Counted from the first letter of the stretch, positions 29,789 to 39,682 are shown. The stretch is 64,000 nt of DNA from Cohnella herbarum (GCF_012849095.1 NZ_CP051680.1:3162001-3226000); one strand, 5' to 3'. The notes: generated by a model not told the origin, from the sequence alone. Numbers and translations are program-made.

Positions 29789-30631
29789 ATGCTCCCTTTC
29801 CAACTGGTCGAATTACCGGATACTCGGCAGTCTTTACCTCTTTATGCCTATTCCGTAGGAAGGCATCATCAATATTACCATTCTCGTCCCGACGGGTTTC
29901 CCGCGTATCAAATTTTTCTTATCAAAAGCGGACAAGGGCTATTTTGCGACCTTAAGAACGGTGAACAATATCCTCTGTCCGCAGGCCAAGCATTCGCGTT
30001 TCCGCCAGATCACCCGCACGAGTATTACCCGATCTCGCACGAGCCTTGGCACATTGGATTCGTCGGCTTCCGCGGCCCTCTCGCAGGCCCGATCTTGGAT
30101 CAAATCGGGATGTTCCGGCCCACTTTGCTACAGCCCGAATTGTTCGATCTATGCTGGGAGGAGATCGGCGGGATCTGGCAACAATCGAACGAATCCAATC
30201 CTCAGCGTCTATTCGATCTATCCGTGAAGCTGTACGCATTGATTGTTCGTCTGCAAGATCAACCGCCGATTATCGACGCCGACGTTAGGCCTCGCGCGGA
30301 TGAGGTCCGTAACGAAGCGCTCCGGAAAGCTCTGCTCCTCATCAATCAGCATTTCACGGAGCCGTTGCTCATCTCGAATGTCGCCAAAGCCGTCGGGTAT
30401 TCCTCTCAACATTTTCAAAGGCTGTTCCTTCAACATTTTTCGATTACGCCGCATCGCTATTTGCAAAATTTGCGAATGGAAAAAGCCGAACAGTTGCTTA
30501 ACGAGGACGATAGCTTGAAAATTCAAGATATCGCGCGGCAAGTGGGCATGGAAACCAACTATTTCGTCCGAGTATTTCGCAAAACGTATGGACAACCTCC
30601 CGGAACTCGGAGAGAGTCGCGCGGCGTATAA
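29789..30631 (+). CDS. AraC-family transcriptional regulator
   Basis: 280 residues from ATG 29789, chosen because TAGGAG precedes it; the ATG at 29768 lacks an RBS. An N-terminal cupin-like arm (FLIKSGQGLF, then AFPPDHPHEYYP, the His-rich beta barrel) is followed by two helix-turn-helix motifs (LLISNVAKAVGYSSQHFQRLF and the final IQDIARQVGMETNYFVRVFRK). It is divergent from the GH42 gene and probably controls it. The tail is slightly shorter than usual for the family. Confidence 0.87.
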   Translation: MLPFQLVELPDTRQSLPLYAYSVGRHHQYYHSRPDGFPAYQIFLIKSGQGLFCDLKNGEQYPLSAGQAFAFPPDHPHEYYPISHEPWHIGFVGFRGPLAGPILDQIGMFRPTLLQPELFDLCWEEIGGIWQQSNESNPQRLFDLSVKLYALIVRLQDQPPIIDADVRPRADEVRNEALRKALLLINQHFTEPLLISNVAKAVGYSSQHFQRLFLQHFSITPHRYLQNLRMEKAEQLLNEDDSLKIQDIARQVGMETNYFVRVFRKTYGQPPGTRRESRGV

Positions 30632-30643
30632 CTTCGCAAAATG

Positions 30644-30692
30644 CGACTATAGAGATGCCAATCTCGCCAACCGCCTCTCATAGTCGGTTTTT
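30644..30692 (+). terminator. Terminator after the AraC gene
   Basis: CGACTATAGAG pairs with CTCT-ATAGTCG (one bulge), followed by GTTTTT. It sits in the convergent gap with the binding-protein gene at 30732. Confidence 0.6.
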
Positions 30693-30731
30693 GCAACGTT
30701 GAGTGGCCTCAACAGATCTTAAGTCATACCG

Positions 30732-32282
30732 CTATTCCTTCTGCGACAGTAAATACTGTTCGGTCTGTTTCTTGGCTTCCGCCAACAGCTTATGGAAACC
30801 GGCTTTGTTGATCTCGGTTTCCGCTTGCTTAAAAGCCTCGTCAACGTCGCGGACCATGCCGCTAAGCAACGGATTCAAGTACTGGATCGCAGCCTCGTTA
30901 ATCCGATCCAGCTCTCCTTGCACCAATAACGCGTTGAAGTTAAACGCCGAATAGGAGAACGGGATCAGCATTTGCTTAATCTCGTCGCGATGTTTCGTAT
31001 ACTTCTCGTTCCAGCCGGAGTTCGGCAGCAATTGATTTTTATTCGTGAACCAGAAGCCCGAAGCGTCCGGCGCGTAATCGTTCCGTTCGGCGGTCATCCC
31101 CTCGGGAAAAGCGACTTCGCCGTTCTTGAAGACGTAATTTTTCCCTTGGATCCCGTAATAGACGAGTTGGTTATATTCGGGGTCTTCCATGATCAGATCA
31201 AGCATGCGCATCGTAAGCTCCGCATTCTTGGAATCCGTGGCGATGGCGGCCCCGTTGTTAATATACGAATCCATAATGTACGTGCCCTTCGGAGACAAGT
31301 TCGGAATAATATCGACCTCCCAACCCTGCTGCTCCGCCTTGGCGATCGTGGACTGAATATCGTTGCTGTTGCCGTAAGCCACCGCGGATTTCCCCTGTTC
31401 GAAGGAATCCTTGCTCCGTATTTTGTTAGCGAAAGCATCGTGGTTGATATACCCCTTGTCATACCAGCTCTTTACGATTTTGGCGACATGGATATAGTTC
31501 GAGCGAAGCGGCTCGTCGAACAACGTCAGCAGCTTCCCGCTAGGATCGTCCCAATCGGTGAACACGCCCGAGAATCCGTTCGTCGTCATAACGAGATCGA
31601 CGGTGGCGGGCCCTAGCTCCCATTGCAGATTCGCGTGCGTCTTGATGAAATCGTACTGCTTGTCCACCTGAATCGGGATCATGCCCGGTTCGTTCTCCTT
31701 CACCGCTGCCAAGTACGGCTCCAGCTCGGATACTTTACGAATTTCCGGAATGTCGTATTTCTTGCGCAGATCGGCCCTGATTAACGTGACGGGAACTTTA
31801 GTATCCGGCGTCGAGGTAGGGATCATGTAGACTTTCCCGCCGACTTCGGCTTCCTTCCATGCTTTCGGATTCGTTGCCGCATAATGCTTAGGCATATATT
31901 CCTTGACCATGTCTTCCGTAATTTCCCGGAACGAGCCTTTGGTCGCTTCCTGCGAGTAATAAGCCCAATTGGCCGCGAAAATAAAATCGACGTTCTCTCC
32001 GGAGGACAACACGAGCGGATAACGCGCGGCCATGTCTCCCCATTGAATGTACCGCAGCTCCAGCCTCGCGTGAATATCTTGCTCGAGCTTCCGATTCAAA
32101 GCCTCGAGAACGTCGGGAAGTCCGCTAGGCGCGTCTCCGATCAAATAACCGACGAGAGTAACCGTTTTGGAATTTCCTCCCTTAAGTTCGGAGCCTCCCT
32201 TGCCCGAATCAAAGCAAGCCGATGTCGTCAGGCTTAGCAGGATGATCATCGCTAACGTTAGCTTCCTTCTCATCGTAACCAT
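30732..32282 (-). CDS. LplA-type substrate-binding lipoprotein, second copy
   Basis: 516 residues from ATG 32282 (GGGGAGG upstream). Signal peptide with lipobox TSAC. The body is a two-lobed binding protein with a DUF3502-like C-terminal stretch (FNALLVQGELDRINEAAIQY). It shares long identical motifs with the preceding gene (QVAYGNSND, WFTNKNQLLPNSGWNEKY versus WFTNKSQHLPLASWNEQY), so it arose by tandem duplication. It is the last gene of the importer operon and is separated from copy one by a hairpin, so it may be expressed at a different level or bind a related ligand. Confidence 0.85.
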   Translation of the reverse strand: MVTMRRKLTLAMIILLSLTTSACFDSGKGGSELKGGNSKTVTLVGYLIGDAPSGLPDVLEALNRKLEQDIHARLELRYIQWGDMAARYPLVLSSGENVDFIFAANWAYYSQEATKGSFREITEDMVKEYMPKHYAATNPKAWKEAEVGGKVYMIPTSTPDTKVPVTLIRADLRKKYDIPEIRKVSELEPYLAAVKENEPGMIPIQVDKQYDFIKTHANLQWELGPATVDLVMTTNGFSGVFTDWDDPSGKLLTLFDEPLRSNYIHVAKIVKSWYDKGYINHDAFANKIRSKDSFEQGKSAVAYGNSNDIQSTIAKAEQQGWEVDIIPNLSPKGTYIMDSYINNGAAIATDSKNAELTMRMLDLIMEDPEYNQLVYYGIQGKNYVFKNGEVAFPEGMTAERNDYAPDASGFWFTNKNQLLPNSGWNEKYTKHRDEIKQMLIPFSYSAFNFNALLVQGELDRINEAAIQYLNPLLSGMVRDVDEAFKQAETEINKAGFHKLLAEAKKQTEQYLLSQKE

Positions 32283-32362
32283 TATGTTCCTCCCCGGATG
32301 CATGTCAGTCCATAACCCTTTCGCGATCGGAGCGCAGGAATCCTCTAGATCGCCATTGGCAA

Positions 32363-32390
32363 AGGAGCCGAACATTTGCGTTCGGCTCCT
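32363..32390 (-). terminator. Hairpin between the two binding-protein genes
   Basis: AGGAGCCGAAC and GTTCGGCTCCT form a perfect 11-bp stem with a 6-nt loop; the minus strand continues TTTG. It probably attenuates transcription into the second copy. Confidence 0.65.
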
Positions 32391-32417
32391 CCTAACCCTA
32401 CTATTCCGGCAATCTTT

Positions 32418-34055
32418 TTATTTTGAAGATAGATAGGCTTGCGTTTGCGCGTTCGCTTCAGCCAATATCGCGTCGAGGCCGGCTTTCTTCACCTTTTCTT
32501 CCAACGTGGCATAGGCGGCGTCTACGTCTTTGACGATTCCGCCTTGGATCGGCAATTGATATTGCGTTCCGGCCGTTCCCATCGTTGCAAGCTCGGACTT
32601 GATTTTAGACGTATCCATCGCGAAAGCGTTGTACACGTAAGGCACCAAAATGTTTTTCAAAGATTGTTTATGGGCAATGTATTGCTCGTTCCAAGAAGCG
32701 AGCGGCAAATGCTGGCTCTTATTCGTGAACCAGAATCCGGCGGCATCCGGCGGATACGTGTTGGATTCGGCCGTAACGCCATCCGGCAACGCTATCTTGC
32801 CGTCTTTTACGACATAGTTGACGCCTTCGATGCCGAAATAAACGAGATTATTGTAAGAAGGATCTTCCATGATCAGATCCATCGCCATCATCGCGCGCTC
32901 CGGATTTTTCGAACCGGCGGCAATCGATACACCGTTATTGAGGTAAGGATCTTGCGGATACGTGCCTTTGGACGAGAGGTTAGCAATGATCTCGACTTCC
33001 CAACCGTTCTCGGCCGCTTTCGCGAGCGTGCCTTGAATGTCGTTCGTATTTCCGTACGCGACCCCCGATTTGCCTTGTTCGAACGCGTCCTTGCTGCGAA
33101 CTTTGTTCGAGATGGCGTTTTTGTTGATGTAGCCTTTGTCATACCAGGATTTGATCACTTTCGCGCTGGCTTTCATGCTGTCCAGAATATAAGGATCGAA
33201 TTGGGAATAGACTTTGCCGGAAGGATCGTCCCACTCCGTATGAACGCCTGACCATCCGTTCGTGATCAATACCGTGTCTAACGTCGCGCGACCCGTTTCC
33301 CACTCGTAATTATAGAACGACTTGGCGAAATCGTACTGGCTGTCCGCGTTGATCGGGATCATGCCCTTCTCGTTCTGCTTGATCGCTTCCAAATAAGGCT
33401 CGATATCTTTGAACTTCGTGATTTCCGGGACTCCGTATTTTTTACGAAGATCGCCGCGAATCAGCGTTACGGGTACCTTCTGATCCGGCGTAGAAGTCGG
33501 AATCATGAAGATTTTGCCGCTGATCGCCGCTTCCTTCCAGGCGACATCGCTCGTTGCCGCGAAATGCTTAGGCATGAACTTCTGGAGATCGTCCTGCGTA
33601 ATTTCGCGGAATGCTCCTTTCGAAGCTTCTTGGTTGTAGAACGCCCAGTTGGCGGAATAAATAAAATCAACGTCTTCTCCCGCGGCCAGCACGAGAGGAT
33701 ATTTGGAAGTGAGGTCTCCCCAACCGATATAGCGGAATTCGATCGTCGCGTTAATATCCGCTTTCAGCTTTTTGTTAAGCTCGTCGACTACGGCTTTCAT
33801 TCCCGCGGGGGCGTCCCCGAGCAAGTAACCGACCAGCTTGACCTCTTCGGAAGTATCGATCGCATTGTCCGGACTAGCCGACTCGGAAGCCGGTGCCGAT
33901 GCCGGTGCGGATGCCTCCGATGAAGTGGAAGCGCTAGGCGCGGCGCTGCTTTCCTTGGCTTGATCGTTGTTTTTATTGTTGCCGCAACCTGCAAGGACTA
34001 ACGTGAATACGATAATCGCGGAAATGAGGGTAAACGACATTTTGGACTTAACCAT
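32418..34055 (-). CDS. LplA-type substrate-binding lipoprotein, first copy
   Basis: 545 residues. Signal peptide with lipobox LAGC and a long Ser/Ala/Pro spacer (about 27-65). The binding-protein body carries NAFAMDTSKIKSELATM near the C-terminus, the DUF3502 type found with LplBC permeases. Such importers take up larger oligosaccharides, for example pectin fragments in relatives, but the ligand cannot be read from the sequence. AGGAGG precedes ATG 34055. It follows lplC-like by 121 bp. Confidence 0.87.
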   Translation of the reverse strand: MVKSKMSFTLISAIIVFTLVLAGCGNNKNNDQAKESSAAPSASTSSEASAPASAPASESASPDNAIDTSEEVKLVGYLLGDAPAGMKAVVDELNKKLKADINATIEFRYIGWGDLTSKYPLVLAAGEDVDFIYSANWAFYNQEASKGAFREITQDDLQKFMPKHFAATSDVAWKEAAISGKIFMIPTSTPDQKVPVTLIRGDLRKKYGVPEITKFKDIEPYLEAIKQNEKGMIPINADSQYDFAKSFYNYEWETGRATLDTVLITNGWSGVHTEWDDPSGKVYSQFDPYILDSMKASAKVIKSWYDKGYINKNAISNKVRSKDAFEQGKSGVAYGNTNDIQGTLAKAAENGWEVEIIANLSSKGTYPQDPYLNNGVSIAAGSKNPERAMMAMDLIMEDPSYNNLVYFGIEGVNYVVKDGKIALPDGVTAESNTYPPDAAGFWFTNKSQHLPLASWNEQYIAHKQSLKNILVPYVYNAFAMDTSKIKSELATMGTAGTQYQLPIQGGIVKDVDAAYATLEEKVKKAGLDAILAEANAQTQAYLSSK

Positions 34056-34176
34056 TGAAATCCTCCTAATAATGAATGATAGAATTCAATCCCCCTGCGA
34101 ATCTCTTCAAAGATAGTTCAATCCGGTAAAACTCACCTCCCTTAAGACGCTGATGTCTTCCCTTATCCCTAAGCCG

Positions 34177-35058
34177 TTAGCCTTTTACCGCACCGACCGT
34201 TATCCCGGACACGAAGTACTTCTGCACGAACGGGTACAGCAGCACGATCGGTCCCGTCGCAACGATCGTTAACGCCAACTTCAACGATTCCTTGGGCATA
34301 TCCAAACGCGGGACGCTATTGACGATCTGCGTGGAGAAATTCGCGCTGGATAGAATGCGATAGAGCGTATATTGCAACGTGTACAGGTTCTCCCTCTCGA
34401 TGAACATGAGCGGCGTCCACCAGTCGTTCCAGTACCCCAGCGCCGTGAACATGCCTATCGCGGCAAGGCCCGGCTTGGAGAGCGGAAGAATGATCTGCAT
34501 GAAAATCCTGAAGTCTCCCGCTCCGTCGATTTTCGAAGATTCGATCAACGCATCGGGGATCGATCCGCAAATGAAATTTCGCAAGATGAGAATATTGAAC
34601 ACGCTGAACATCCCGCATAACATCAGGACCAGAAGATGATTTTTCAGATGTAAATCTTGAACGATCATCAAGTAGAACGGCACCAACCCGCCATTGAACA
34701 GAGTCGTGAAGAATAGGAAGAACGCTAGGCTATTCCGGTACCTGACGTCCCTGCGGAACATGACGTACGCGGCCATCATCGAGACGAACAACGAGATCAG
34801 CGTACCGGCGACCGTTACGAAAATCGTGACCCCGTAAGAACGCAGTATTTTTTGCGGATTCTGAAACACCATTTCGTAAGCGTCGAGCGAAAACTCCTTC
34901 GGAAACAACGAGTAGCCATAATAGATAATGGAGTGTTCGGTGGAAAAAGAGTTAATGGCAACAACGAAGAAAGGAACTACGGCGATTAACGCGAAGAGCC
35001 CGACTATGATGTGCCCGATTAGGTTTAATAAGGTTACGTCCCGCGAACGAATTCCCAT
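34177..35058 (-). CDS. LplC-type sugar ABC permease
   Basis: 293 residues from ATG 35058, with GAGGTG upstream; a GTG at 35067 is a less likely start. Six helices, the EAA loop ALIESSKIDGAGDFRIFMQ, and the tail YPFVQKYFVSGITVGAVKG typical of LplC/YtcP permeases. It pairs with the gene at 35086 to form the channel; the ATPase must come from elsewhere. Confidence 0.88.
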   Translation of the reverse strand: MGIRSRDVTLLNLIGHIIVGLFALIAVVPFFVVAINSFSTEHSIIYYGYSLFPKEFSLDAYEMVFQNPQKILRSYGVTIFVTVAGTLISLFVSMMAAYVMFRRDVRYRNSLAFFLFFTTLFNGGLVPFYLMIVQDLHLKNHLLVLMLCGMFSVFNILILRNFICGSIPDALIESSKIDGAGDFRIFMQIILPLSKPGLAAIGMFTALGYWNDWWTPLMFIERENLYTLQYTLYRILSSANFSTQIVNSVPRLDMPKESLKLALTIVATGPIVLLYPFVQKYFVSGITVGAVKG

Positions 35059-35085
35059 GTCTATCACCTCGATGGATGGTTTATT

Positions 35086-36003
35086 TTAGAACAAAGCGTG
35101 ATCCCGATCGTATTTCTTGACCAGCCCGTTCGCGAGCAGAATGATCACGAAACAGAGAACGGATTGATACAAGCCGCCAGCGGAAGCCATTCCGAAATCC
35201 GGACTGAGAACGAGCGAACGGAACACCAACGTATCGATAATATCCGTACCGTCCATCAGAATGCCGTTGTTGCCGATCAACTGATAGAACATATCGAATT
35301 CTCCGCGCATGATTCGTCCGATTCCAAGGAGTACCAAGATGATGGTGGTCGGCTTAAGCAGCGGCAAAGTAAGGTAACGAATTCTCTGGAATACGTTCGC
35401 CCCGTCGATCGTGGCCGCTTCGTTAATCGAGTTGTCCAGCCCCATGATCGCGGAAAGATACAAAATGCTTCCGAAGCCGACCCACTTCCACACGTAGAAA
35501 AACGGAAGGATGAAGTACCAATAGCTAACGGTGGAATAAATGTCTATCGGAGTGGCGCCGATATTTTTAAGCAGCGTATTAATGACTCCGAACTCGTAAT
35601 TAAACAGGTTGTACACGATTGCTGCTACCGCTACCCAGGATAGGAAGTAGGGTAAGAACAGCAATGTCTGGGCCGTTTTCTTGAATATTTTCCCTGCCAT
35701 CTCGGCGATAAGGACGGCGACCATAATCGAGAAGAACGTGTATGCCGCAAGGAAAACGATATTGTATAAAAAAGTGTTTCGAGTGACTAGCCACGCCTTA
35801 CCCGAGCTGAAAAAATACTCGAAGTTGTCCAACCCGACCCAAGGGCTGCCGAACATGCCGCCGGTGTAATTAAAGTTCTTGAACGCGACTATGATTCCGG
35901 CCATCGGGTAGTAGTTAAATACGATGAAGTAAGCCGCGATCGGGACGAACATCAAATAAAGAACTTTGTTTTTCATGAGCTCGCGGATAAATCCTTTGTG
36001 CAT
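35086..36003 (-). CDS. LplB-type sugar ABC permease
   Basis: 305 residues, six helices, EAA loop SINEAATIDGANVFQRIRYL and the C-terminal GMASAGGLYQSVLCFVIILL, as in LplB/YteP permeases. It is the first gene of the operon, divergent from the regulator at 36213. The 209-bp gap holds a cre-like site and direct repeats. Confidence 0.88.
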   Translation of the reverse strand: MHKGFIRELMKNKVLYLMFVPIAAYFIVFNYYPMAGIIVAFKNFNYTGGMFGSPWVGLDNFEYFFSSGKAWLVTRNTFLYNIVFLAAYTFFSIMVAVLIAEMAGKIFKKTAQTLLFLPYFLSWVAVAAIVYNLFNYEFGVINTLLKNIGATPIDIYSTVSYWYFILPFFYVWKWVGFGSILYLSAIMGLDNSINEAATIDGANVFQRIRYLTLPLLKPTTIILVLLGIGRIMRGEFDMFYQLIGNNGILMDGTDIIDTLVFRSLVLSPDFGMASAGGLYQSVLCFVIILLANGLVKKYDRDHALF

Positions 36004-36037
36004 GTAAATCCCTTCTCCCCTGTCTATTGTCTGTCTC

Positions 36038-36051
36038 TGGAGGCGCTTACA
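36038..36051 (-). promoter_or_regulatory. Candidate catabolite-responsive element (cre)
   Basis: On the minus strand TGTAAGCGCCTCCA matches the CcpA-site consensus at 12 of 14 positions. It lies about 35 bp upstream of the lplB-like start, where CcpA binding would repress the importer while a preferred sugar is present. Confidence 0.4.
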
Positions 36052-36094
36052 GGAGTAATTATAAGGAACCCCGAAACGATTAAGAATGACACAG

Positions 36095-36129
36095 GATTAC
36101 GATTTTCTTGGTTAGATTACGGTTTTGCG
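36095..36129. promoter_or_regulatory. 20-bp direct repeats in the divergent gap (candidate regulator operator)
   Basis: GATTACGATTTTCTTG (36095-36110) is followed exactly 20 bp later by GATTACGGTTTTGCG (36115-36129). Two half-sites one helical face apart are the usual layout for AraC-type response regulators. The regulator gene starts 84 bp downstream on the other strand. Confidence 0.5.
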
Positions 36130-36212
36130 AATTCAAGTTTGGAAGCGGTTGCGCGTATTCGAAATCCGATATATATTGTAGGCACACATTAGAGAATTCG
36201 GGGGCTGTTGCG

Positions 36213-37775
36213 ATGAAGGTCCTGTTGGTCGATGATGAACCTCTGACTACCGAAAGCTTGGAACGGTATATAGATTGGCGTCAGTTGGGCATATTCGAAG
36301 TCAAAACCGCGTCTAACGGGTTAGAAGCTCTGGAGCTGTTGCCGCGATTTAATCCGGATATCATCGTTAGCGACGTTCGCATGCCCCGGATGAACGGAAT
36401 CGAATTCGCCACGGAGGCGCGCGAGCGTTATCCAACGATCAAGATCATTTTCTTAAGCGGTTATTCCGACAAGGAATATCTGAAATCCGCTATACATCTT
36501 AAAGCGCTTAGCTATGTCGAGAAGCCGGTCAAGTTAGAGGAGCTTACCGCGGCTATTCGCGAAAGCGTTTACCAATGTCAATCCGAAAGCGCGAACCGCA
36601 CGCTGACTCGATCGGTCATTCGCCATCGGATTCTCGCGAAGCTGATGGAAGAAACGGTCTCATACGCGGAGCTTCGCCAGGAATTCGGCGAGCACGTGCC
36701 CGCCTTCTTCAATAAACCCGTTCGTTCGATGGCTATCCACATGTCGGTAATCCCTGAGTCCGACGCGAAGCTGAAAGAATCCTGGCATACGGAAATCGCG
36801 GATCGGTTAACGGATCTCGTAGGGGGAACAAACGGCTCGGAATGCTTCAGCGGTTACGCGGACAACGATCTGCTGTTCGTCCTGATGGAGGCGGACATCG
36901 TTTCCTCTGCCGACTTCAAGGAGACGGCTAGAAATTCGCTCTTCTCTCTGAATGCCCTCTATGGCGACAAGATCGCCTTCTCCATCGGCATCGGAAATCC
37001 GTCCGTCATGCATGAACCCCTAAGAAATTGCTGTCTCTCCTCTATCGCGGCCGTCCGATCCCAATTTTATTTCGGTACCGGGATTGTGTTCTCCGAGCCG
37101 CCCGCGGAATCGCGACGCGACCCCTCCGCTATCGCGGCTAAGCTATATCCCGATTTCCGGCATGCGCTTAGATCGGACAGCGCGCTTGAAGCGGGTTCCC
37201 TTGTCGAGCAATTGACGCAGGAAATGAGACGGGAACGCGATCCGGAGATCGGCCGGGTCAAGAATGCGTTTTTCAAGCTTCTGATGATCTTGCACGAGTT
37301 CGCGGTGGAGAAAGGATTAACCGGAACGGACTCGCTGCAGGAGGAGAAATTCATCTGGCAAGAGGTCGGCGAGATTTCCACGCTAGACTCGCTGAGCGAC
37401 TACGTGACCGCTAACGTTCAGGCCGTATTTTCTCAGTTCAAGGAACATATCGCAGTCAATGCTCGGGTGAGTACTGTCATGCAATACATTAAGGAGCACT
37501 ATTCGGACAAGGATCTAACGACGCGTTCAATCGCCGACAACACCTATCTGAGCCAGAACTATATGTGCGCGTTGTTCAAGAAGAAGACCGGCAAAACGAT
37601 CAACGAGTACATTACGGAGGTTCGCCTGGAAAAAGCGAAAGAGCTGCTGAGGGACCGACACGCTAAGCTCTATGAGATCGCTTTGGCCATCGGCATTACC
37701 GATCCGAATTATTTCTCGTCCATGTTCAAGAAATCGACGGGGTTTACGCCCAGCCAGTATAGGGAGAGAATGTGA
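36213..37775 (+). CDS. YesN/AraC-type response regulator
   Basis: 520 residues from ATG 36213; an upstream in-frame start at 36108 would translate the operator region and is unlikely. The receiver has LLVDDE, the phospho-acceptor Asp in DIIVSDVRMPRMNG and a Lys in YVEKPVKLEE. The C-terminal double helix-turn-helix (KDLTTRSIADNTYLSQNYMC and the final LYEIALAIGITDPNYFSSMFK) binds DNA. It overlaps the kinase start by 4 nt. The probable target is the divergent LplBC operon. Confidence 0.9.
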   Translation: MKVLLVDDEPLTTESLERYIDWRQLGIFEVKTASNGLEALELLPRFNPDIIVSDVRMPRMNGIEFATEARERYPTIKIIFLSGYSDKEYLKSAIHLKALSYVEKPVKLEELTAAIRESVYQCQSESANRTLTRSVIRHRILAKLMEETVSYAELRQEFGEHVPAFFNKPVRSMAIHMSVIPESDAKLKESWHTEIADRLTDLVGGTNGSECFSGYADNDLLFVLMEADIVSSADFKETARNSLFSLNALYGDKIAFSIGIGNPSVMHEPLRNCCLSSIAAVRSQFYFGTGIVFSEPPAESRRDPSAIAAKLYPDFRHALRSDSALEAGSLVEQLTQEMRRERDPEIGRVKNAFFKLLMILHEFAVEKGLTGTDSLQEEKFIWQEVGEISTLDSLSDYVTANVQAVFSQFKEHIAVNARVSTVMQYIKEHYSDKDLTTRSIADNTYLSQNYMCALFKKKTGKTINEYITEVRLEKAKELLRDRHAKLYEIALAIGITDPNYFSSMFKKSTGFTPSQYRERM

Positions 37776-39589
37776 CGGCCATGAAACGATTGTTCCGCCC
37801 ATTCCGCGATTTAAGCATCAAAAATAAAATGTTTATTTCGTTCTTGTTGATCCTGACGGTCTCATCGGGCCTCTTCATTGTCGTCAACTCTTACATTACG
37901 GCGAACGATACGGAGAAGCAGGCGAGATATTCCTTGGAAGTCGTTCTCGAGCAATCCCGTTCGTTCCTGAACTACAAGACCAGCTCGATCCGCAAGGTCG
38001 TGGATATTATGGTTATTCACGATACGATTCAAGCGATCGTAGCGACCAAATCGGACGTCTATCGCGACAATATCGGCAACTGGCTTCTGGACGAATACGT
38101 GTTTAACCAGTTGATCTACAATGTCCAAACGAATCCGGATATTCAGAAAATGAGTCTCTACATGCGCGACGGGATGGCTTCCATTCAAGCAACGGATCAA
38201 TTTCTTCGATTGGAGGAAGTACAAGCGGAGCCGTGGATGCAAAGGTTGGTGAACGGCGAGAAACCTTATCTGTGGATTCCCTCGGAATCGGTATCGGCGA
38301 CCGACGGAGACACGATATCGTTCTTCCGCAAAGTTCCTAGTCCCGTAGACAATTTGGATTTCGCAGGACTGCTAAGAGCCCAAATGCCCAAGCAAAGCCT
38401 CGTTCAGATTCTAGACCAAGCCCTCTTCACCCAATCGACTTCCGCCCTGCTCATCAATAGCCTTAACGAGCTCATCGCGAGCTCCAGCCAAGAAACGATT
38501 TCCGATCCGGATTCGATCATCCAAGCGCTGGATAACATGACGAGCAAGAACGATGACGCCTTCGAAACGGTCACCTTGAACGGCGAGAAAATGCTGATCG
38601 GAACCGTGCCCGTAGAGCATACGGATTGGCGCTTCGTTCTTGTCGTTCCGCAGCATGACATCGTGAAGATCGCCCAGAAGTCGCGTAATCAAATGCTCGT
38701 CATTTTCCTATTCGTCGCCGCGATGACCTTCCCGCTCGCGTTCTGGGTATCCGCATCCGGAACGATCCGCATCCGTAAATTGACCAAAAATATGCGAAAG
38801 GTCGGCGTTGATAATTTCAAGCCGAATTTGGATCCCAAGAACAATGACGAGATCGGAGAACTGACCACGACGTTTAACCGGATGATTACGCGAATCGACG
38901 ATCTGGCGGCAGACAAATATCAACTCGGACTCGACGTGAAAAACATGGAGCTTAGAGCGCTACAGGCGCAAATCAATCCCCATTTCCTGTACAACACCTT
39001 GGACATGGCCAATTGGCTCGCAATGAAATACAACGCGGACGATATTCGGGTGTTGATTACCTCGCTCTCGGATTTCTACAAGCTCAGCTTAAGCAATGGG
39101 GAAGATTTCATATCCATTCGCAATGAGATCGAGCATGTATCGGCATACGTGCGAATTCAGAATATGAGGTTCCGGGACAAGATCGATCTTCGAATCGACG
39201 TACCGGAAGATCTCATGGAATATCGAACGTTAAAGCTCCTGCTTCAACCGCTTGTCGAGAACGCAATCCTTCATGGGATCATGGAGAAAGACACGCAAAC
39301 GGGAACGGTATGGATCCGGGGCAAAATGGACGGGGACGCCATCGAACTCATCGTGGAGGATGACGGAATCGGCATGGAGGAACACACCGTGCGAGGGATT
39401 CTGGACGGTACTCTCAAGAAGGAAATCGGCGGTTACGGGATGAGAAACATCCATAACCGTCTTGAACTCATCTTCGGTTATCCTTTCGGATTAACGGTTG
39501 AAAGCAGCATGGGCGCTGGGACGAGAGTTACGGTTAGAATTCCCGTACAGGAAACGAACGAGGAAGCGCAACCCGCGTCAATCCAATAA
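37772..39589 (+). CDS. YesM-type sensor histidine kinase
   Basis: 605 residues from GTG 37772 (AGGGAGAG upstream), with an in-frame ATG at 37781 as alternative. Helix one (MFISFLLILTVSSGLFIVVN), an extracellular sensor of about 270 residues, helix two (NQMLVIFLFVAAMTFPLAFWV), HAMP, histidine motif QINPHFLYNTLDMAN, and HATPase with LQPLVENAILHGI, DDGIGM and GGYGMRNIHNRLELIFGY. It phosphorylates the overlapping regulator. Confidence 0.9.
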   Translation: MTAMKRLFRPFRDLSIKNKMFISFLLILTVSSGLFIVVNSYITANDTEKQARYSLEVVLEQSRSFLNYKTSSIRKVVDIMVIHDTIQAIVATKSDVYRDNIGNWLLDEYVFNQLIYNVQTNPDIQKMSLYMRDGMASIQATDQFLRLEEVQAEPWMQRLVNGEKPYLWIPSESVSATDGDTISFFRKVPSPVDNLDFAGLLRAQMPKQSLVQILDQALFTQSTSALLINSLNELIASSSQETISDPDSIIQALDNMTSKNDDAFETVTLNGEKMLIGTVPVEHTDWRFVLVVPQHDIVKIAQKSRNQMLVIFLFVAAMTFPLAFWVSASGTIRIRKLTKNMRKVGVDNFKPNLDPKNNDEIGELTTTFNRMITRIDDLAADKYQLGLDVKNMELRALQAQINPHFLYNTLDMANWLAMKYNADDIRVLITSLSDFYKLSLSNGEDFISIRNEIEHVSAYVRIQNMRFRDKIDLRIDVPEDLMEYRTLKLLLQPLVENAILHGIMEKDTQTGTVWIRGKMDGDAIELIVEDDGIGMEEHTVRGILDGTLKKEIGGYGMRNIHNRLELIFGYPFGLTVESSMGAGTRVTVRIPVQETNEEAQPASIQ

Positions 39590-39592
39590 AAA

Positions 39593-39614
39593 GTTCTTAA
39601 CAAGACTTAAGAAC
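39593..39614 (+). repeat. Perfect inverted repeat between kinase and OmpR-type regulator
   Basis: GTTCTTAA and TTAAGAAC flank a 6-nt loop (CAAGAC) in the 93-bp gap. It could end the kinase transcript or serve as an operator for the OmpR/VanR-type regulator downstream; no U-tract follows. Confidence 0.45.
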
Positions 39615-39682
39615 CGTTAATCAGCGGGTTATGCTATATTTACCCTAGAACAATCGATAATAAGAAAATGCAGGTGATTTAA

